Below, in pieces: positions 1 to 9,055 of a stretch of 64,000 nucleotides of DNA. Source of the stretch: Puniceicoccaceae bacterium (GTDB taxonomy: Bacteria > Verrucomicrobiota > Verrucomicrobiia > Opitutales > Coraliomargaritaceae); contig JAGYJE010000003.1 of assembly GCA_018402305.1 (NCBI GenBank), forward strand, positions 164,538 to 228,537. The letters are read 5' to 3'. Within the stretch, counting starts at the first letter, position 1. Every line of letters begins with the position of its first letter. Below the pieces are notes generated by a model that did no database searches, was not told the DNA's origin, and saw only the letters and a list, made by a program, of their open reading frames with translations. The position numbers and the translations under genes were made by a program.

Positions 1-1
1 C

Positions 2-3000
2 TTTGAGAGTGTTGTGAATGATCGGATAAATTTTGCCTCGCTCGCTCATCCACACTACACACTGGTTTGGGATGTCAGTGGCTCCGAAGGAGCCGCGCCG
101 GGTGACGCGCCCGGGCATGACTTTGCCAGAAAACCCGCGGTTCTCGTGAGTGGCAACGAATTGTTGAGCCACACGCTAACGCAACCGGGGCCCTATCCCT
201 CGGGATATGTTGAACCCGCGACGGCTCTGTCACCCGCTGCCAGCGTTGAATTGAAATCGAATGGCTCTTCGGTTCGCGCTCCCTGGGTGAATCTTGACGC
301 CGGAAACCTTGGTGCTTCGGGGCGATATGCCTGGTGGATTGGAGATGAAGGTGTCAAGGCGCGCATGAACACTCCGGGTCCCGTGAATCGCGTGGATGTG
401 CCCGAGGCTCAATGGCTGACCGCGCATTATTTCCCTGTCCAAGGCGTGGATCCGGCTTTGGCAAGTCTCAATACAGAGGACCTGCGCACTGTCTTCAACA
501 TGAACGCCCTGCCTTTTGCCGATCCCTCGGATGCTCTTCAGCCAAATGATGGAAATGCCTTCTATCACGATTTCTCTTTTTTCTCAAAGTCATTGCTGAC
601 AAACGTGCGTGACGGCGGCTTGAAAAAGGATCTAAGCTACGGTTTGGATGCGGGCAATCCCGCCCCCGCGTCAATCTCTGATCGTACCTACATCTTCCCC
701 CGGGATCTGGGAGGCGCAGCGACCGACACAAACGAGAATTTGAACTTCGCCCAATGGGGTTTGCTTCGTAATTATTATAATCTGCGCGCCGACCTAAATG
801 GGCAGCTTAATAGCCGAGCCAACCGGGCTGGTAGCACCAGTTTTGAAACAGGTGTACATCCAGTCATTTCCAGTTTCCAAATTGGTTTTTATGCGGATTT
901 TGAAGGGAGTCAAATTCGGCTTTGGTACATGCCTGCCGTGACTCTCTGGAATCCCTACACGCAAGACCTGATCTGTCCGATTATGCACCTATCGATCATG
1001 CAATACCAAGGTGATAATATAATCCAACTGAGGTTTTCGGTGGAAGGTGATCCCGATGTTCAGGATGTAGAATATAATAGTCGATCAATGCCTTTTACGA
1101 TCCCATCGACGACAATCCCAGCGGGACAGGCAGTCGTTTTTTCTGCACCGGATGGAATGTCAACCTACTATCCTGGAAATAACTTCAACAATTATGCATC
1201 GCCGAATGTAAGTAATCGGAATATACTGGCACCTGGTTACCGGCAAGGGTCTGCTTTTATTAGCCAGACTGGCATTACGAGTAATCTCGTCGATGACGAT
1301 ACTCCGAATACGGACCTGCCTCGTTTGAAGTTTAGTTTTTCTGGGGCTCCACAAATCGAGCTGTCTTTCAGCGAGGGGTCGGATGAGCTTAGAATGTCTA
1401 ATCGACGTTATCAGTATCTCTCTGGTTTGCGAGGGAACCGCAATATCGGAACTAGTATGATTCAATATTACCCACCTCTGGCCGTTTTTCCTGACCCCAA
1501 ATTGCTCTACAAGTACACGATGCCATTCGCGGATGCGAAAAGCTATGTTTCGGCTGATGCCAATCAGCCCATCGCCTGGTCCAGCGTTTTCAATCCCAGG
1601 GGCGTCGTACATAGCTTTACAAACGTAGCGCTTGGCTATCGCGATTTGCCGACGTATCCAGGCGGCTACTACGCGGATAACGACGCAGAATCCTTTAATG
1701 CCGTGGAGACTTGGGACAGTGCCGGAGAGAATAGATTTGTCGGAACCTCAGCCTCCTCCTCCGGAGCGAGAGAGGCTGTGTTGTACAATATTCCGCAGAG
1801 CCCTTTATCTGCGATTGCTCAATTGGCACATGCAAATATTGCCGCGCCAGTCGGTTCGGGCAATGAAGAGGCGCAAGGCATCGGGCGTGCTCTTGGTGGT
1901 CAACCAGATGGTATGACGGACTTGGGGCTTGGCTGGAGTTCGGCAGGCGACCATCATACACCGAACTATGCGATTGGATCTTCGCAAATGCCGCCTTATC
2001 TGCCCGATGCAGGTGAGTATACCCACCTTTATGACGATTCGATCAATCACCTGCAAAGAATTTGGGATTATTCTTACTTGTTGAACGATGTTTTGTTCGA
2101 CAAGTATTTCTTCTCCACCATTCCGCAATCAGGAAGCATTACGCTGCCGTTTCTAAATCCACTGGTTCAACCCATTGGCAATCCATCCACCGCCTCACTG
2201 AGAAATTTTGACGATGCGGCACAGCATTTGTTCTATGAGGGTGGGTTTAATATCAATTCGACTTCAGTGATGGCGTGGGCTGCGTTTCTATCGGCTATGC
2301 GGGAGACCGATTTTGCGGGTGATGGTCAGACGGGTGCCTTTTTCACCCGCTTTGACAGACCGGCGGGCCTTGCATTGCAAGGTGTTGATCTTGGGGTGAA
2401 TGAGGCGGCTGCGGTTACCGGCTATCATCGTTTAACGGACGACATGATTATTGACCTGGCAGAGCGCATCGTAGAGCAGGTTAAACTGCGTGGTCCCTTC
2501 CCCTCGCTTTCCGCCTTCGTCAATCGAGTCTTGGATACCGATAGTTTGTTACGATCCAGTCAGATGCTGGCAGATAATCCCGCACCAGATCCTTATGGAG
2601 CGTATGGAAGTGGTTACCGCCTGGAGGATATGGTTCAATTAAAAGGCGCGCTGCACGCCGCCTTGGAGCTTTCCGAGGCAAACAAGCCTTTTCATGACAA
2701 CCCAAATTATCTCATACGTGCGGGGGATCTAGCCGGGGGTCCTGCCGCGGCCAGAGCGTTTGCTGGTTCTGTCGGAGCGCACCTGCCCGCCTACACTTCT
2801 CAGGTCGATTTATTGTCGCGGCTGGGTGCGAGTATGTTTGCTCGTTCGGATAGTTTTGTGATCCGAGTGGTGGGTGAGAGCGATAACTTGTCAGGTGAGT
2901 CGCAGTCCAGGGTCTATGCAGAGGCGCGCGTTCAGCGTACTATAAACTACATCGACCCGGTTCTGAACGCTCCTGACGAAATTCCTGTGGTTGCAGATGA

Positions 3001-3070
3001 AGTCAATGAGCGCTTTGGCCGCCGTTTTGAAATCGTTGATTTTCGCTGGCTTCCTGAATCTGATATATGA
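2..3070 (+). CDS. Verru_Chthon cassette protein A, 5'-truncated by the window edge
   Basis: The reading frame is open to the first base, so this is the body and C-terminus of a larger protein; the GTG at 14 is probably not the start. It matches the Verru_Chthon cassette protein A family: a WWIGDEG segment near residue 105, LWNPY near residue 309, and a C-terminal FGRRFEIVDFRW block. The paralogue at the right edge of the window has the same W-(I/V)-GDEG segment about 65 residues further in, after a prepilin-like N-terminus, so roughly that much plus the signal is missing here. These proteins are pseudopilin-like and exported, and sit in clusters with other prepilin-type proteins; their function is unknown. 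The stop overlaps the next start by 4 nt (ATGA), indicating translational coupling. Confidence 0.85.
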   Translation, partial: FESVVNDRINFASLAHPHYTLVWDVSGSEGAAPGDAPGHDFARKPAVLVSGNELLSHTLTQPGPYPSGYVEPATALSPAASVELKSNGSSVRAPWVNLDAGNLGASGRYAWWIGDEGVKARMNTPGPVNRVDVPEAQWLTAHYFPVQGVDPALASLNTEDLRTVFNMNALPFADPSDALQPNDGNAFYHDFSFFSKSLLTNVRDGGLKKDLSYGLDAGNPAPASISDRTYIFPRDLGGAATDTNENLNFAQWGLLRNYYNLRADLNGQLNSRANRAGSTSFETGVHPVISSFQIGFYADFEGSQIRLWYMPAVTLWNPYTQDLICPIMHLSIMQYQGDNIIQLRFSVEGDPDVQDVEYNSRSMPFTIPSTTIPAGQAVVFSAPDGMSTYYPGNNFNNYASPNVSNRNILAPGYRQGSAFISQTGITSNLVDDDTPNTDLPRLKFSFSGAPQIELSFSEGSDELRMSNRRYQYLSGLRGNRNIGTSMIQYYPPLAVFPDPKLLYKYTMPFADAKSYVSADANQPIAWSSVFNPRGVVHSFTNVALGYRDLPTYPGGYYADNDAESFNAVETWDSAGENRFVGTSASSSGAREAVLYNIPQSPLSAIAQLAHANIAAPVGSGNEEAQGIGRALGGQPDGMTDLGLGWSSAGDHHTPNYAIGSSQMPPYLPDAGEYTHLYDDSINHLQRIWDYSYLLNDVLFDKYFFSTIPQSGSITLPFLNPLVQPIGNPSTASLRNFDDAAQHLFYEGGFNINSTSVMAWAAFLSAMRETDFAGDGQTGAFFTRFDRPAGLALQGVDLGVNEAAAVTGYHRLTDDMIIDLAERIVEQVKLRGPFPSLSAFVNRVLDTDSLLRSSQMLADNPAPDPYGAYGSGYRLEDMVQLKGALHAALELSEANKPFHDNPNYLIRAGDLAGGPAAARAFAGSVGAHLPAYTSQVDLLSRLGASMFARSDSFVIRVVGESDNLSGESQSRVYAEARVQRTINYIDPVLNAPDEIPVVADEVNERFGRRFEIVDFRWLPESDI

Positions 3071-3798
3071 TGCGCAACAAAAAAACTTACTTTTTTGCCT
3101 ATCCCTGCTTCCTGCTGCTCCTCATGCTGCCGGTGTTGTCAGGTTATGCGATTACAGACGTGCTTAACTCCCGCTTCTTTGCTTTAGTCTGGAGTAACGA
3201 TGCCCGTTTTTTTGAAAACGCAACCCCGATTGATTACTACTACTTGAGTGCCGGAGATTACGTGCCGCTTGATTACCAGATGGCTCAGATCGGCAAGCTC
3301 AACGAATACCGGGGCACGGCCGAATTTGTTTTGTTTAAGAAAGTTCTGAATGCGGACGAGGAGGCTCAATTTGTTCCAGTCGGCCAATGTTCCTTAACTA
3401 ACTCAAAAGCATTTACACTAATCATAGTTCCAATATCTTCAAGCGGCCGCGTCCATTTGATCCCGATTCAAATCCAAGAGCCGGCGGAAGGAGGTTCGGA
3501 GCTCATACTTGTCAATGCGACCCAATATGGCATGGCTGCCCGGATACGTGACAAGCTCCAGCGTCTGGATCCGATGGCGGTCGATGTTTTCGCGCTGGGT
3601 GATTTAAGTGATCCAAATACCCCCGTACGGATCGCTGTCTTTGACCAAGAATGGACGATGGCTTACAGCATCATCACTCGTTTCGCCCCGGGTCGATCGT
3701 ATCTGGCGGTTTTTTATAGGGAAGAACAATCACAGTCTTACCGGCTTCGTATCTTCCGCGATCTGGTCCTCCCGGACGTGGAAACTCTTGAAGAGTAA
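3067..3798 (+). CDS. Exported hypothetical protein coupled to the Verru_Chthon protein
   Basis: This is a 243-residue protein of no family I recognise. Residues about 8-29 form a hydrophobic stretch rich in Leu and Phe that ends near SGYA, consistent with a Sec signal peptide or an N-terminal anchor. The rest looks like a soluble alpha/beta domain. The start codon overlaps the upstream stop (ATGA at 3067-3070), so it belongs to the same operon as the cassette protein and probably works with that pseudopilin-like system. A second ATG directly follows the first. Its last codons and stop lie inside a 32-bp sequence repeated near 6.8 kb. It converges with the XylR-like gene, leaving only a few bases between the two stops. 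Confidence 0.7.
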   Translation: MMRNKKTYFFAYPCFLLLLMLPVLSGYAITDVLNSRFFALVWSNDARFFENATPIDYYYLSAGDYVPLDYQMAQIGKLNEYRGTAEFVLFKKVLNADEEAQFVPVGQCSLTNSKAFTLIIVPISSSGRVHLIPIQIQEPAEGGSELILVNATQYGMAARIRDKLQRLDPMAVDVFALGDLSDPNTPVRIAVFDQEWTMAYSIITRFAPGRSYLAVFYREEQSQSYRLRIFRDLVLPDVETLEE

Positions 3799-3800
3799 AT
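3769..3800. repeat. 32-bp exact repeat, copy 1
   Basis: These 32 bases recur exactly at 6816-6847, in the same orientation. This copy covers the last nine codons and stop of the exported hypothetical gene. The core ACTCTTGAAGAGT is a perfect palindrome around a central G. I do not know what made the copy. Confidence 0.8.
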
Positions 3801-3803
3801 TCA

Positions 3804-5072
3804 TCATCGAACGCTCTTCAAATTTTCCTGAATACAGCCTGTGTGAGCTTGAGTGTTGTCCCCGGATCTTAGTGCGAACCCTCCCTGCGTTCGATTGGGC
3901 GTACTCGGAGGGTGACTCGCAGACAGTGTGAACTTCTTTGGTGTCAATCCAAATGCCTGTTTGAATACATTGTTGAAATAGTTTGGCGTGGTGAAACCGC
4001 ACATACTTGCAACATCTTGAACCTGGTGGTTGCCTATTGTGAGTAGTTTTTTAGCGCGTTCCAAGCGAACGCGCTTTAATTCTTCGCCAATAGAAGTGTG
4101 GAGGTGCTTCCGGAAGAGCCGCATTAGAGTATTTGCGGGAACCCCGATGTGGGACGAGACTTCCTGTGGGCCAATTGGTTTTTCGAGATTGTGCCACAAG
4201 AACTGTAGAGCATTGGCGACACGAATATCAGGTACGGCTAGGATGTTACTGCTTTGCCGAACGACTACCTGAAGAGGTGCAATAGGAGGAAATTCTGTGA
4301 GCGGTTCCCTTCCATCGATTATCTGGTGAAGCAAAGCCGCGCTTTCATAACCGAGTTGCGTGAAATTCAAGCGAACACTTGACAGGGGGACCGGCGCATA
4401 GTCACAGATCAGTTCTTCATTATTGGCACCCAGAAGTGCCAATTCTTCCGGTACGCGAATTCCTATATCCATAGCGCAATTCAAGACATGCACGCAGGTG
4501 ACGTCCGATGGCGCAAACGCCGCTGCCGGGAACTTGATTTCGCGGAGGGCCTTCTCCACTGGCTGGCGTAATTGCCGGTGGGTTAGCTGTTCGCCGATGT
4601 TGACGAGCCGCGAGTTGTAGCCGTGTTTTTGGCAGGTATCGCTGAAACCTCGCAACCGCTCTCTGAAAAAAGTTCGATTTTGTTTTCCGACTCCAAGAAA
4701 CGAGGTAAAACCCAAAGATAAAAGATGCTCGGCGGCCAGTACGCCACAAGTGTAATCATCTTGCAGCACTCGCGGGCAGTCTGTCAGTTTACCTTCATCG
4801 GTAAAGCAGATTCCAACACGGGGAACTTCTGTTTTTTGAAGGTAGTTAATCCACTTGGATTCCGGGCCGACCATGCAGAGGATACCGTTAAGCCCTGCAG
4901 GAAGTGCAGTCCAGCCATGCTCTTGGGCTGAATCCAGTAGTAGTGACCAATCATGCTCCTTGGCATAAGTAGCAATGCCTTTCAGCATTCGTGGTTCATA
5001 CCAGCTCAGGATTACGGCTACGACCGTTTGATGAGTGATTTTTGTTTCTGAGGAGCCCGAGTTTCTTTTCAT
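3804..5072 (-). CDS. XylR-like transcriptional regulator (PBP domain + AraC HTH)
   Basis: This is a predicted cytoplasmic sugar-responsive activator or repressor of 422 residues. Residues about 15-275 form a LacI-type periplasmic-binding-like sensor (VVAVILSWYEPRMLKGI at the start, ALLGANNEELICDYAPVPLSSV near the end). Residues about 285-385 form an AraC-type double helix-turn-helix ending in CGFTTPNYFNNVFKQAFGLTPKKF. This order is that of the XylR subgroup of Gammaproteobacteria and Planctomycetes-Verrucomicrobiota. Unlike E. coli XylR it carries about 37 extra residues after the HTH, with no recognisable motif. It is divergent from the PEP-CTERM gene at 5326, a possible target; the ligand cannot be told from sequence. 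Confidence 0.9.
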   Translation of the reverse strand: MKRNSGSSETKITHQTVVAVILSWYEPRMLKGIATYAKEHDWSLLLDSAQEHGWTALPAGLNGILCMVGPESKWINYLQKTEVPRVGICFTDEGKLTDCPRVLQDDYTCGVLAAEHLLSLGFTSFLGVGKQNRTFFRERLRGFSDTCQKHGYNSRLVNIGEQLTHRQLRQPVEKALREIKFPAAAFAPSDVTCVHVLNCAMDIGIRVPEELALLGANNEELICDYAPVPLSSVRLNFTQLGYESAALLHQIIDGREPLTEFPPIAPLQVVVRQSSNILAVPDIRVANALQFLWHNLEKPIGPQEVSSHIGVPANTLMRLFRKHLHTSIGEELKRVRLERAKKLLTIGNHQVQDVASMCGFTTPNYFNNVFKQAFGLTPKKFTLSASHPPSTPNRTQGGFALRSGDNTQAHTGCIQENLKSVR

Positions 5073-5325
5073 GATGTTGATTTAGGGATAGGTCGCTTAA
5101 GATAGTTTTTAGGGCGGTTGATCTAGTCGGTTGAGAGTTTTCTGCGCACTTAGCAGAACCGAATGGTGCTAGAGTGTAAGTTAATGGATGTGAAGTTACA
5201 ATTGAAATAAAACCTACCACCATGTTAAGTTTTAGTTCTTCGGGATTTTGCCTTTTCGGCATCGCAAAAAAATGCCCTGCCGCACGCACACCCGCCCACA
5301 ATAAGTATCAATCAAAAAAAATCCA

Positions 5326-6165
5326 ATGAAAACACTATTCCATGCCATCGGTTGCTCTCTTCTTCTCGCATGTACTTCTTCAGCACAAGTCGCGATTGAT
5401 TTTAACGATCAATCCACCGGTCAACTTTTCGGTCAAACGGGGCCTGCGGGAACCACAGGGACTTGGGCGGGTACCACTGTTACTCAGGTCGAGAGTGGCA
5501 CACTCAGTTCCACTTATTCTTTACCTCAGAGCGGTACGGACCAAAGACTTACGTCAATAGCAACGACGACAACAGCAGTAACTCTTATTGATCTGAGCAG
5601 TCCACTTGCAGGGACGGTGTATATCAGTTATCTTGGGATTCTCGGAGATAGCACCAGCCGTTTAGGCATTCGCCTGAATCCCACGACCATAGGGGGGGTT
5701 GCTTCATCCATAGGTGATGGTATTAATATTCTCTCGGTAGCAACCTCTGCGACGGTCGCAGACGTACGCGTCCGAAGCGGCGGCAACAATATCGCCGCCG
5801 CAAACGGCAGCAGTAATAGTGTAAATATTACCAACCCTTTTGAAACTGGTTTTTATGTTGTGAAGCTAGATTTTGATGCTTCAGGATCAAATGATCGTAT
5901 TCAATTATGGGTCAACCCTGACCTGTCAAATGGTCTACTAGGCACGCCTCTGTTTGACTCCGGCATCGTGGCAGGCGATTTGCTGGGAACGGAGTTATCT
6001 TCTATCGGGCTTGGCTTATATTCAACGGGTGCGAACGGGTCGATGGACAACTTGCGAATCGGATCTACGCTTGAGCAGGTCGTAATCCCCGAACCTTCTT
6101 CTTTTGCTCTAGCCGCAGGGGGACTCGCAGTTTTCGCTCTTCTGCGACGTCGTCGTCGGGTATAG
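5326..6165 (+). CDS. PEP-CTERM surface protein
   Basis: This is a 279-residue exported protein with an N-terminal signal peptide (ends ACTSSAQ) and a C-terminal sorting tail: IPEPSSFALAAGG, a hydrophobic helix and RRRRRV. Such tails are recognised by an exosortase, which is not in this window. The body is Thr/Ser/Gly-rich and predicted beta, with a LWVNPD segment and a (S/D)N-LRIGS strand just before the tail, like a lectin-type jelly roll. The PEP-CTERM protein at 29664 has the same layout (IDFN near the N-terminus, LW(V/I)NPD, DN-RIGS), so the two are distant paralogues. No Shine-Dalgarno sequence is obvious before the ATG. The 253-bp gap upstream is shared with the XylR-like regulator. Confidence 0.85.
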   Translation: MKTLFHAIGCSLLLACTSSAQVAIDFNDQSTGQLFGQTGPAGTTGTWAGTTVTQVESGTLSSTYSLPQSGTDQRLTSIATTTTAVTLIDLSSPLAGTVYISYLGILGDSTSRLGIRLNPTTIGGVASSIGDGINILSVATSATVADVRVRSGGNNIAAANGSSNSVNITNPFETGFYVVKLDFDASGSNDRIQLWVNPDLSNGLLGTPLFDSGIVAGDLLGTELSSIGLGLYSTGANGSMDNLRIGSTLEQVVIPEPSSFALAAGGLAVFALLRRRRRV

Positions 6166-6249
6166 CAATTGATCGCTAGCCGTACGCGTCGTCAGTCATC
6201 GGGGAGCATTTCCTGTTTTCTTCAAACTGTATCTTTTCATCGGGTTAGT

Positions 6250-6287
6250 GCGCGTAAACCACAACCAAAGCGTTGTGTTTTACGCGC
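6250..6287. promoter_or_regulatory. Long inverted repeat between PEP-CTERM gene and antitoxin
   Basis: Arms GCGCGTAAA / TTTACGCGC and inner arms CACAAC / GTTGTG are separated by one mismatch and a 6-nt loop. No T-tract follows, so it is not a classical intrinsic terminator. It lies about 35 bp before the antitoxin reading frame, where TA autoregulation sites usually lie, so either an operator or a weak terminator for the PEP-CTERM gene is possible. Confidence 0.5.
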
Positions 6288-6322
6288 GCTTCAACTTGAA
6301 TTTAACTCGCTGAAGATGTGAA

Positions 6323-6613
6323 GTGCGGAGACGCCGAGTGAATTCCTGGAAGGCTGTCGGACTTAGGCTCGACAGGCTGCTGTGGAAGGAAGTGAATGAA
6401 GTAAAAACTCACCTTTCGTCATTATTGCAGGAAGTCAGTGAAGGGGAGACCATTGTTATTTCGCGCGGTCGAAAGCCGTTGGCTAAGCTAGTCCCTTACG
6501 ACCTTCCCGTAGTGCGCCCCATGGTCGGTGAAATGCTGAACGAGGCTTCTTCGGTTTCGGAAGAGGCACTTCAACCGATGGGCAAAGACGAGCTGCGGAG
6601 CTGGGGCCTGTAA
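6323..6613 (+). CDS. Phd/YefM-type antitoxin, orphan
   Basis: Residues from about 26 on read VKTHLSSLLQEVSEGETIV then ISRGRKPLAKLVPYD, the hallmark fold of Phd/YefM antitoxins, which bind DNA and neutralise a cognate VapC/Doc-type toxin. The tail (EMLNEASSVSEEALQPMGKDEL) would be the toxin-binding part. The longest frame begins at GTG 6323 and adds 23 Arg-rich residues not typical of the family; GTG 6392 gives a more usual protein but drops the first beta strand, so the true start is uncertain. The cognate toxin directly downstream is reduced to a C-terminal remnant, leaving this antitoxin alone. Confidence 0.7.
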   Translation: MRRRRVNSWKAVGLRLDRLLWKEVNEVKTHLSSLLQEVSEGETIVISRGRKPLAKLVPYDLPVVRPMVGEMLNEASSVSEEALQPMGKDELRSWGL

Positions 6614-6614
6614 T

Positions 6615-6758
6615 TTGATCGATCGCTCCGGCAGGTTGCCCGACGGCCACGACGACCCCTTCGATCGGCTCCTTGCCGCTCATTCCATCGAGTCGGGCAG
6701 CACGTTGATATCACCCGATGCGCCGCTCAGCCTGCTGGGTGCCTCCCGGATCTGGTGA
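6615..6758 (+). pseudogene. VapC-like PIN-domain toxin, C-terminal remnant
   Basis: Read in the frame that overlaps the antitoxin stop, this stretch gives DDPFDRLLAAHSIESGSTLI, then SPDAPLSLLGASRIW and a stop. This is the end of a PIN-domain ribonuclease: DPFDR with the last metal-binding Asp, the LI(T/S).D strand and the terminal (V/I)-W. The first two thirds, including the start LLDTH-type strand and the central acidic residues, are missing, so it cannot be an active nuclease. It lies where the toxin of a Phd-VapC pair belongs. Family assignment comes from motif memory; no search was run. Confidence 0.65.
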
Positions 6759-6815
6759 ATCGACGTTTCAGGCGGGCAACGGCGGGATTTGATGGCGGTG
6801 AGCAAGGCGCGCCAC

Positions 6816-6847
6816 TCCCGGACGTGGAAACTCTTGAAGAGTAAATG
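6816..6847. repeat. 32-bp exact repeat, copy 2
   Basis: This is identical to 3769-3800. Here it lies between the broken PIN toxin and the 3' end of the flavoprotein gene. The frame that encodes the upstream gene's tail (PDVETLEE, stop) is preserved for about 32 codons before the stop, but the preceding residues are unrelated. Confidence 0.8.
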
Positions 6848-6880
6848 TTGCCTGTACAGCACTTGGAGGATAACCGGGAA

Positions 6881-8995
6881 TCACGAACCCGTAAACCAGC
6901 CGCGAAACAGGCAGTGATCTTCCATCCACCAGCGCTCGCTGGGAGGGAAGAGCGCGAGGCTTAGGTCTTCCGCGGGTGTGGGGGCGACGGCTCTGGCTTG
7001 GCTCCAGGTGATGGGTCGGGTGGTCCCCGTCATCATGCCCTCAGCGTGGCTCACCAGGGCATCTGCGAGGATTTGGGCGGCTTCAGAGCGTGTGACCGGT
7101 GCTTTAGCCTCTTCAGGCTCCATCTCGAATTGCACGAGCTTTCCTACAAGTTCTGCCAAATGCTGTCTCGATACTGCACCGACCGAGTCTGAAGTAGATG
7201 CTTGTTGGAGCCACGGCAAACCGTTTCGAATTTTTCCCAGATCGAGACTGACCAGGCAGTCCTCGGGTCGGAACCACCCCAGTGCCGGCTCGATCAGGCC
7301 ACGTGCGGCGCAGAGCTGGATGGCCTGCCACTCTTGCGAATGAGGGATCACATCGCGCAATGGCGTCACATAGAGAGGAACCTTCGCCCGGATCAAGGCA
7401 TCCTGAACAAGGATCGAATCCAGTTTTCGCGGAGCCACAGCATACCGAACCGACAAAGCGGCGATCATTCCCGCCGCCTGTCCGGTCTGCATCACCGCCG
7501 GCTGCACGCGCGTCGATCCATTGACGAGGCGGGATTGGGAAATGTTTTTCTCGGCCGCCAGCAGTCCGTCCACGGTCTCGGGGATAAAACAGCCGAATGG
7601 GATGGCGTAAGGGCCGTAACCTCGGGCACCGTTGTGCTCCGGCACATCCGCAATGGTATCGAGCTCTTTTTCGATGACTGCCTCCGTGACCTTTTGATGA
7701 ATGTCCACCATGTAGTCGCCGATGGCGACCACATCCTTGAATTGAACGGGCGCGCGCGGCTGACGCTCGATTTCTGAAGCTTTTAAGCTGTGTTCTCCAA
7801 CAATCCGTCGGCTTTCTCTAACATAGGGAATGGGCGGAAAATGATAGAGTATTTCCCGGAAAGGCTCCAGCTCCGGAGCCTCCGCGATCCAGTGATCGAC
7901 CCATTCCCGATGGGATACGGTATCGTAGCCTTCGTCGTCAGCCACGCTCCAGTTGTATTTTCCCCAGTGAGTTTGAATATGATAGAGCAGCCGGAGAGCT
8001 TCCAGTTGTGCGCTCTTTTCTTTGGCCGAACGGGCGTTCAGGTTTTCCACGTCATCAACAACAACCGGCACACCGTGGCCGCGATTCAAGTGGGTCCGCG
8101 TTGGACGACATGCGGCCAGCCGGAGTTTCCATTCAGCAGGCTTCGCGGGATCCGCTTGCGCCCAGGCATTTTCCGGATCGTTCCCCTTGACTCTGGAGTC
8201 GGGCATTGCCCGATAGGCCACCAAAGTAGCAAAGTTCCACGGCTGGTTCTGGGGTGCGTAGGGCGGCACTTGAATGGCATCCGACGCGAGGAAGTCGTAA
8301 TCATTGACATCGTATCCCGGCGGAGGGGATTTCATCCGGAGCGAGGCGGGTAGATCTTCTGAATACTCGCGAACCACCACCGTCGAGTTCATGGTCTGAA
8401 GCTCCCGATCTGCGACGGGCGCATCATTCAAGCAATTGCCGACGCGGTAAGCGGCACCGGTCATGGGGATGATGTCGCCCCATTCTGTTGCGTCGATGAG
8501 AACGGAGCAAGCGATCTTTTTCTCCTTCCGGGACTCCCCTTCACGGAAACACACGCTCACGCCGGTGATCCGGGTTCCTTCCATGAAAACGTGCGCGACT
8601 TTTGCTCGCTTCAATAGAACAAGCGAATCGCCTGCGGGAGATTCCTCGAGCATTTGCTCGAGAATTCTGCGGCCCACCCGGGGTTCGAAACTCGGCCAGC
8701 GCAGGAAGTAAGCGCGCAAGCACGACTTGCCGAGCTTTTGATAATGGGCGCGAATTCTGTCGATGAACTCTTTGTAGATCCCGGATTGGAGCGGCAGGGG
8801 CGTGGCGCAGTCCTGTGAGGTCACGCCGGCGGCCGTCGTTTGCCCCCCGATCCATTCGGTCTCCTCAAGCAAAAGGACGGAGGCACCGCTGCGGGCTGCC
8901 TGTAAGGCGGCGCTGACTCCGCCGGCACCGCCACCCGCGACGATGATGTCATACTTGGAGGACAAGGCCGAGTGGCTTTCGGACGTTGTGGTCAT
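6881..8995 (-). CDS. FAD-dependent oxidoreductase (FAD_oxidored family) with SLH-like tail
   Basis: This is a 704-residue flavoprotein. Residues about 15-45 form the FAD-binding Rossmann start (DIIVAGGGAGGVSAALQAAR), followed by WIGGQTTAAGV. Later motifs are IDATEWGD and SQSRLVNGSTRVQPAVMQTGQAAG, usual for this group. No signal peptide precedes the domain, so it is predicted cytoplasmic. Residues about 545-650 read like an S-layer-homology unit (RDVIPHSQEWQAIQLCAARG, later VTRSEAAQILADAL), unusual for an enzyme without an export signal. It follows the GH13 gene by 60 bp on the same strand, suggesting an operon in which released sugars are oxidised. The substrate is unknown; family members are often misannotated as xanthan lyase. 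Confidence 0.8.
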   Translation of the reverse strand: MTTTSESHSALSSKYDIIVAGGGAGGVSAALQAARSGASVLLLEETEWIGGQTTAAGVTSQDCATPLPLQSGIYKEFIDRIRAHYQKLGKSCLRAYFLRWPSFEPRVGRRILEQMLEESPAGDSLVLLKRAKVAHVFMEGTRITGVSVCFREGESRKEKKIACSVLIDATEWGDIIPMTGAAYRVGNCLNDAPVADRELQTMNSTVVVREYSEDLPASLRMKSPPPGYDVNDYDFLASDAIQVPPYAPQNQPWNFATLVAYRAMPDSRVKGNDPENAWAQADPAKPAEWKLRLAACRPTRTHLNRGHGVPVVVDDVENLNARSAKEKSAQLEALRLLYHIQTHWGKYNWSVADDEGYDTVSHREWVDHWIAEAPELEPFREILYHFPPIPYVRESRRIVGEHSLKASEIERQPRAPVQFKDVVAIGDYMVDIHQKVTEAVIEKELDTIADVPEHNGARGYGPYAIPFGCFIPETVDGLLAAEKNISQSRLVNGSTRVQPAVMQTGQAAGMIAALSVRYAVAPRKLDSILVQDALIRAKVPLYVTPLRDVIPHSQEWQAIQLCAARGLIEPALGWFRPEDCLVSLDLGKIRNGLPWLQQASTSDSVGAVSRQHLAELVGKLVQFEMEPEEAKAPVTRSEAAQILADALVSHAEGMMTGTTRPITWSQARAVAPTPAEDLSLALFPPSERWWMEDHCLFRGWFTGS

Positions 8996-9055
8996 CAGGA
9001 GTTGTGAAAAGGTATGCGTTAAGTAATAGACGGCACGTGTTCAAGACGGCCTTTA

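Noticed and set aside
7202..7777. Long opposite-strand open frames over the flavoprotein and GH13 genes
   Set aside because: They lie wholly inside genes with clear domains, show no family motifs and follow the GC-driven pattern of shadow frames.
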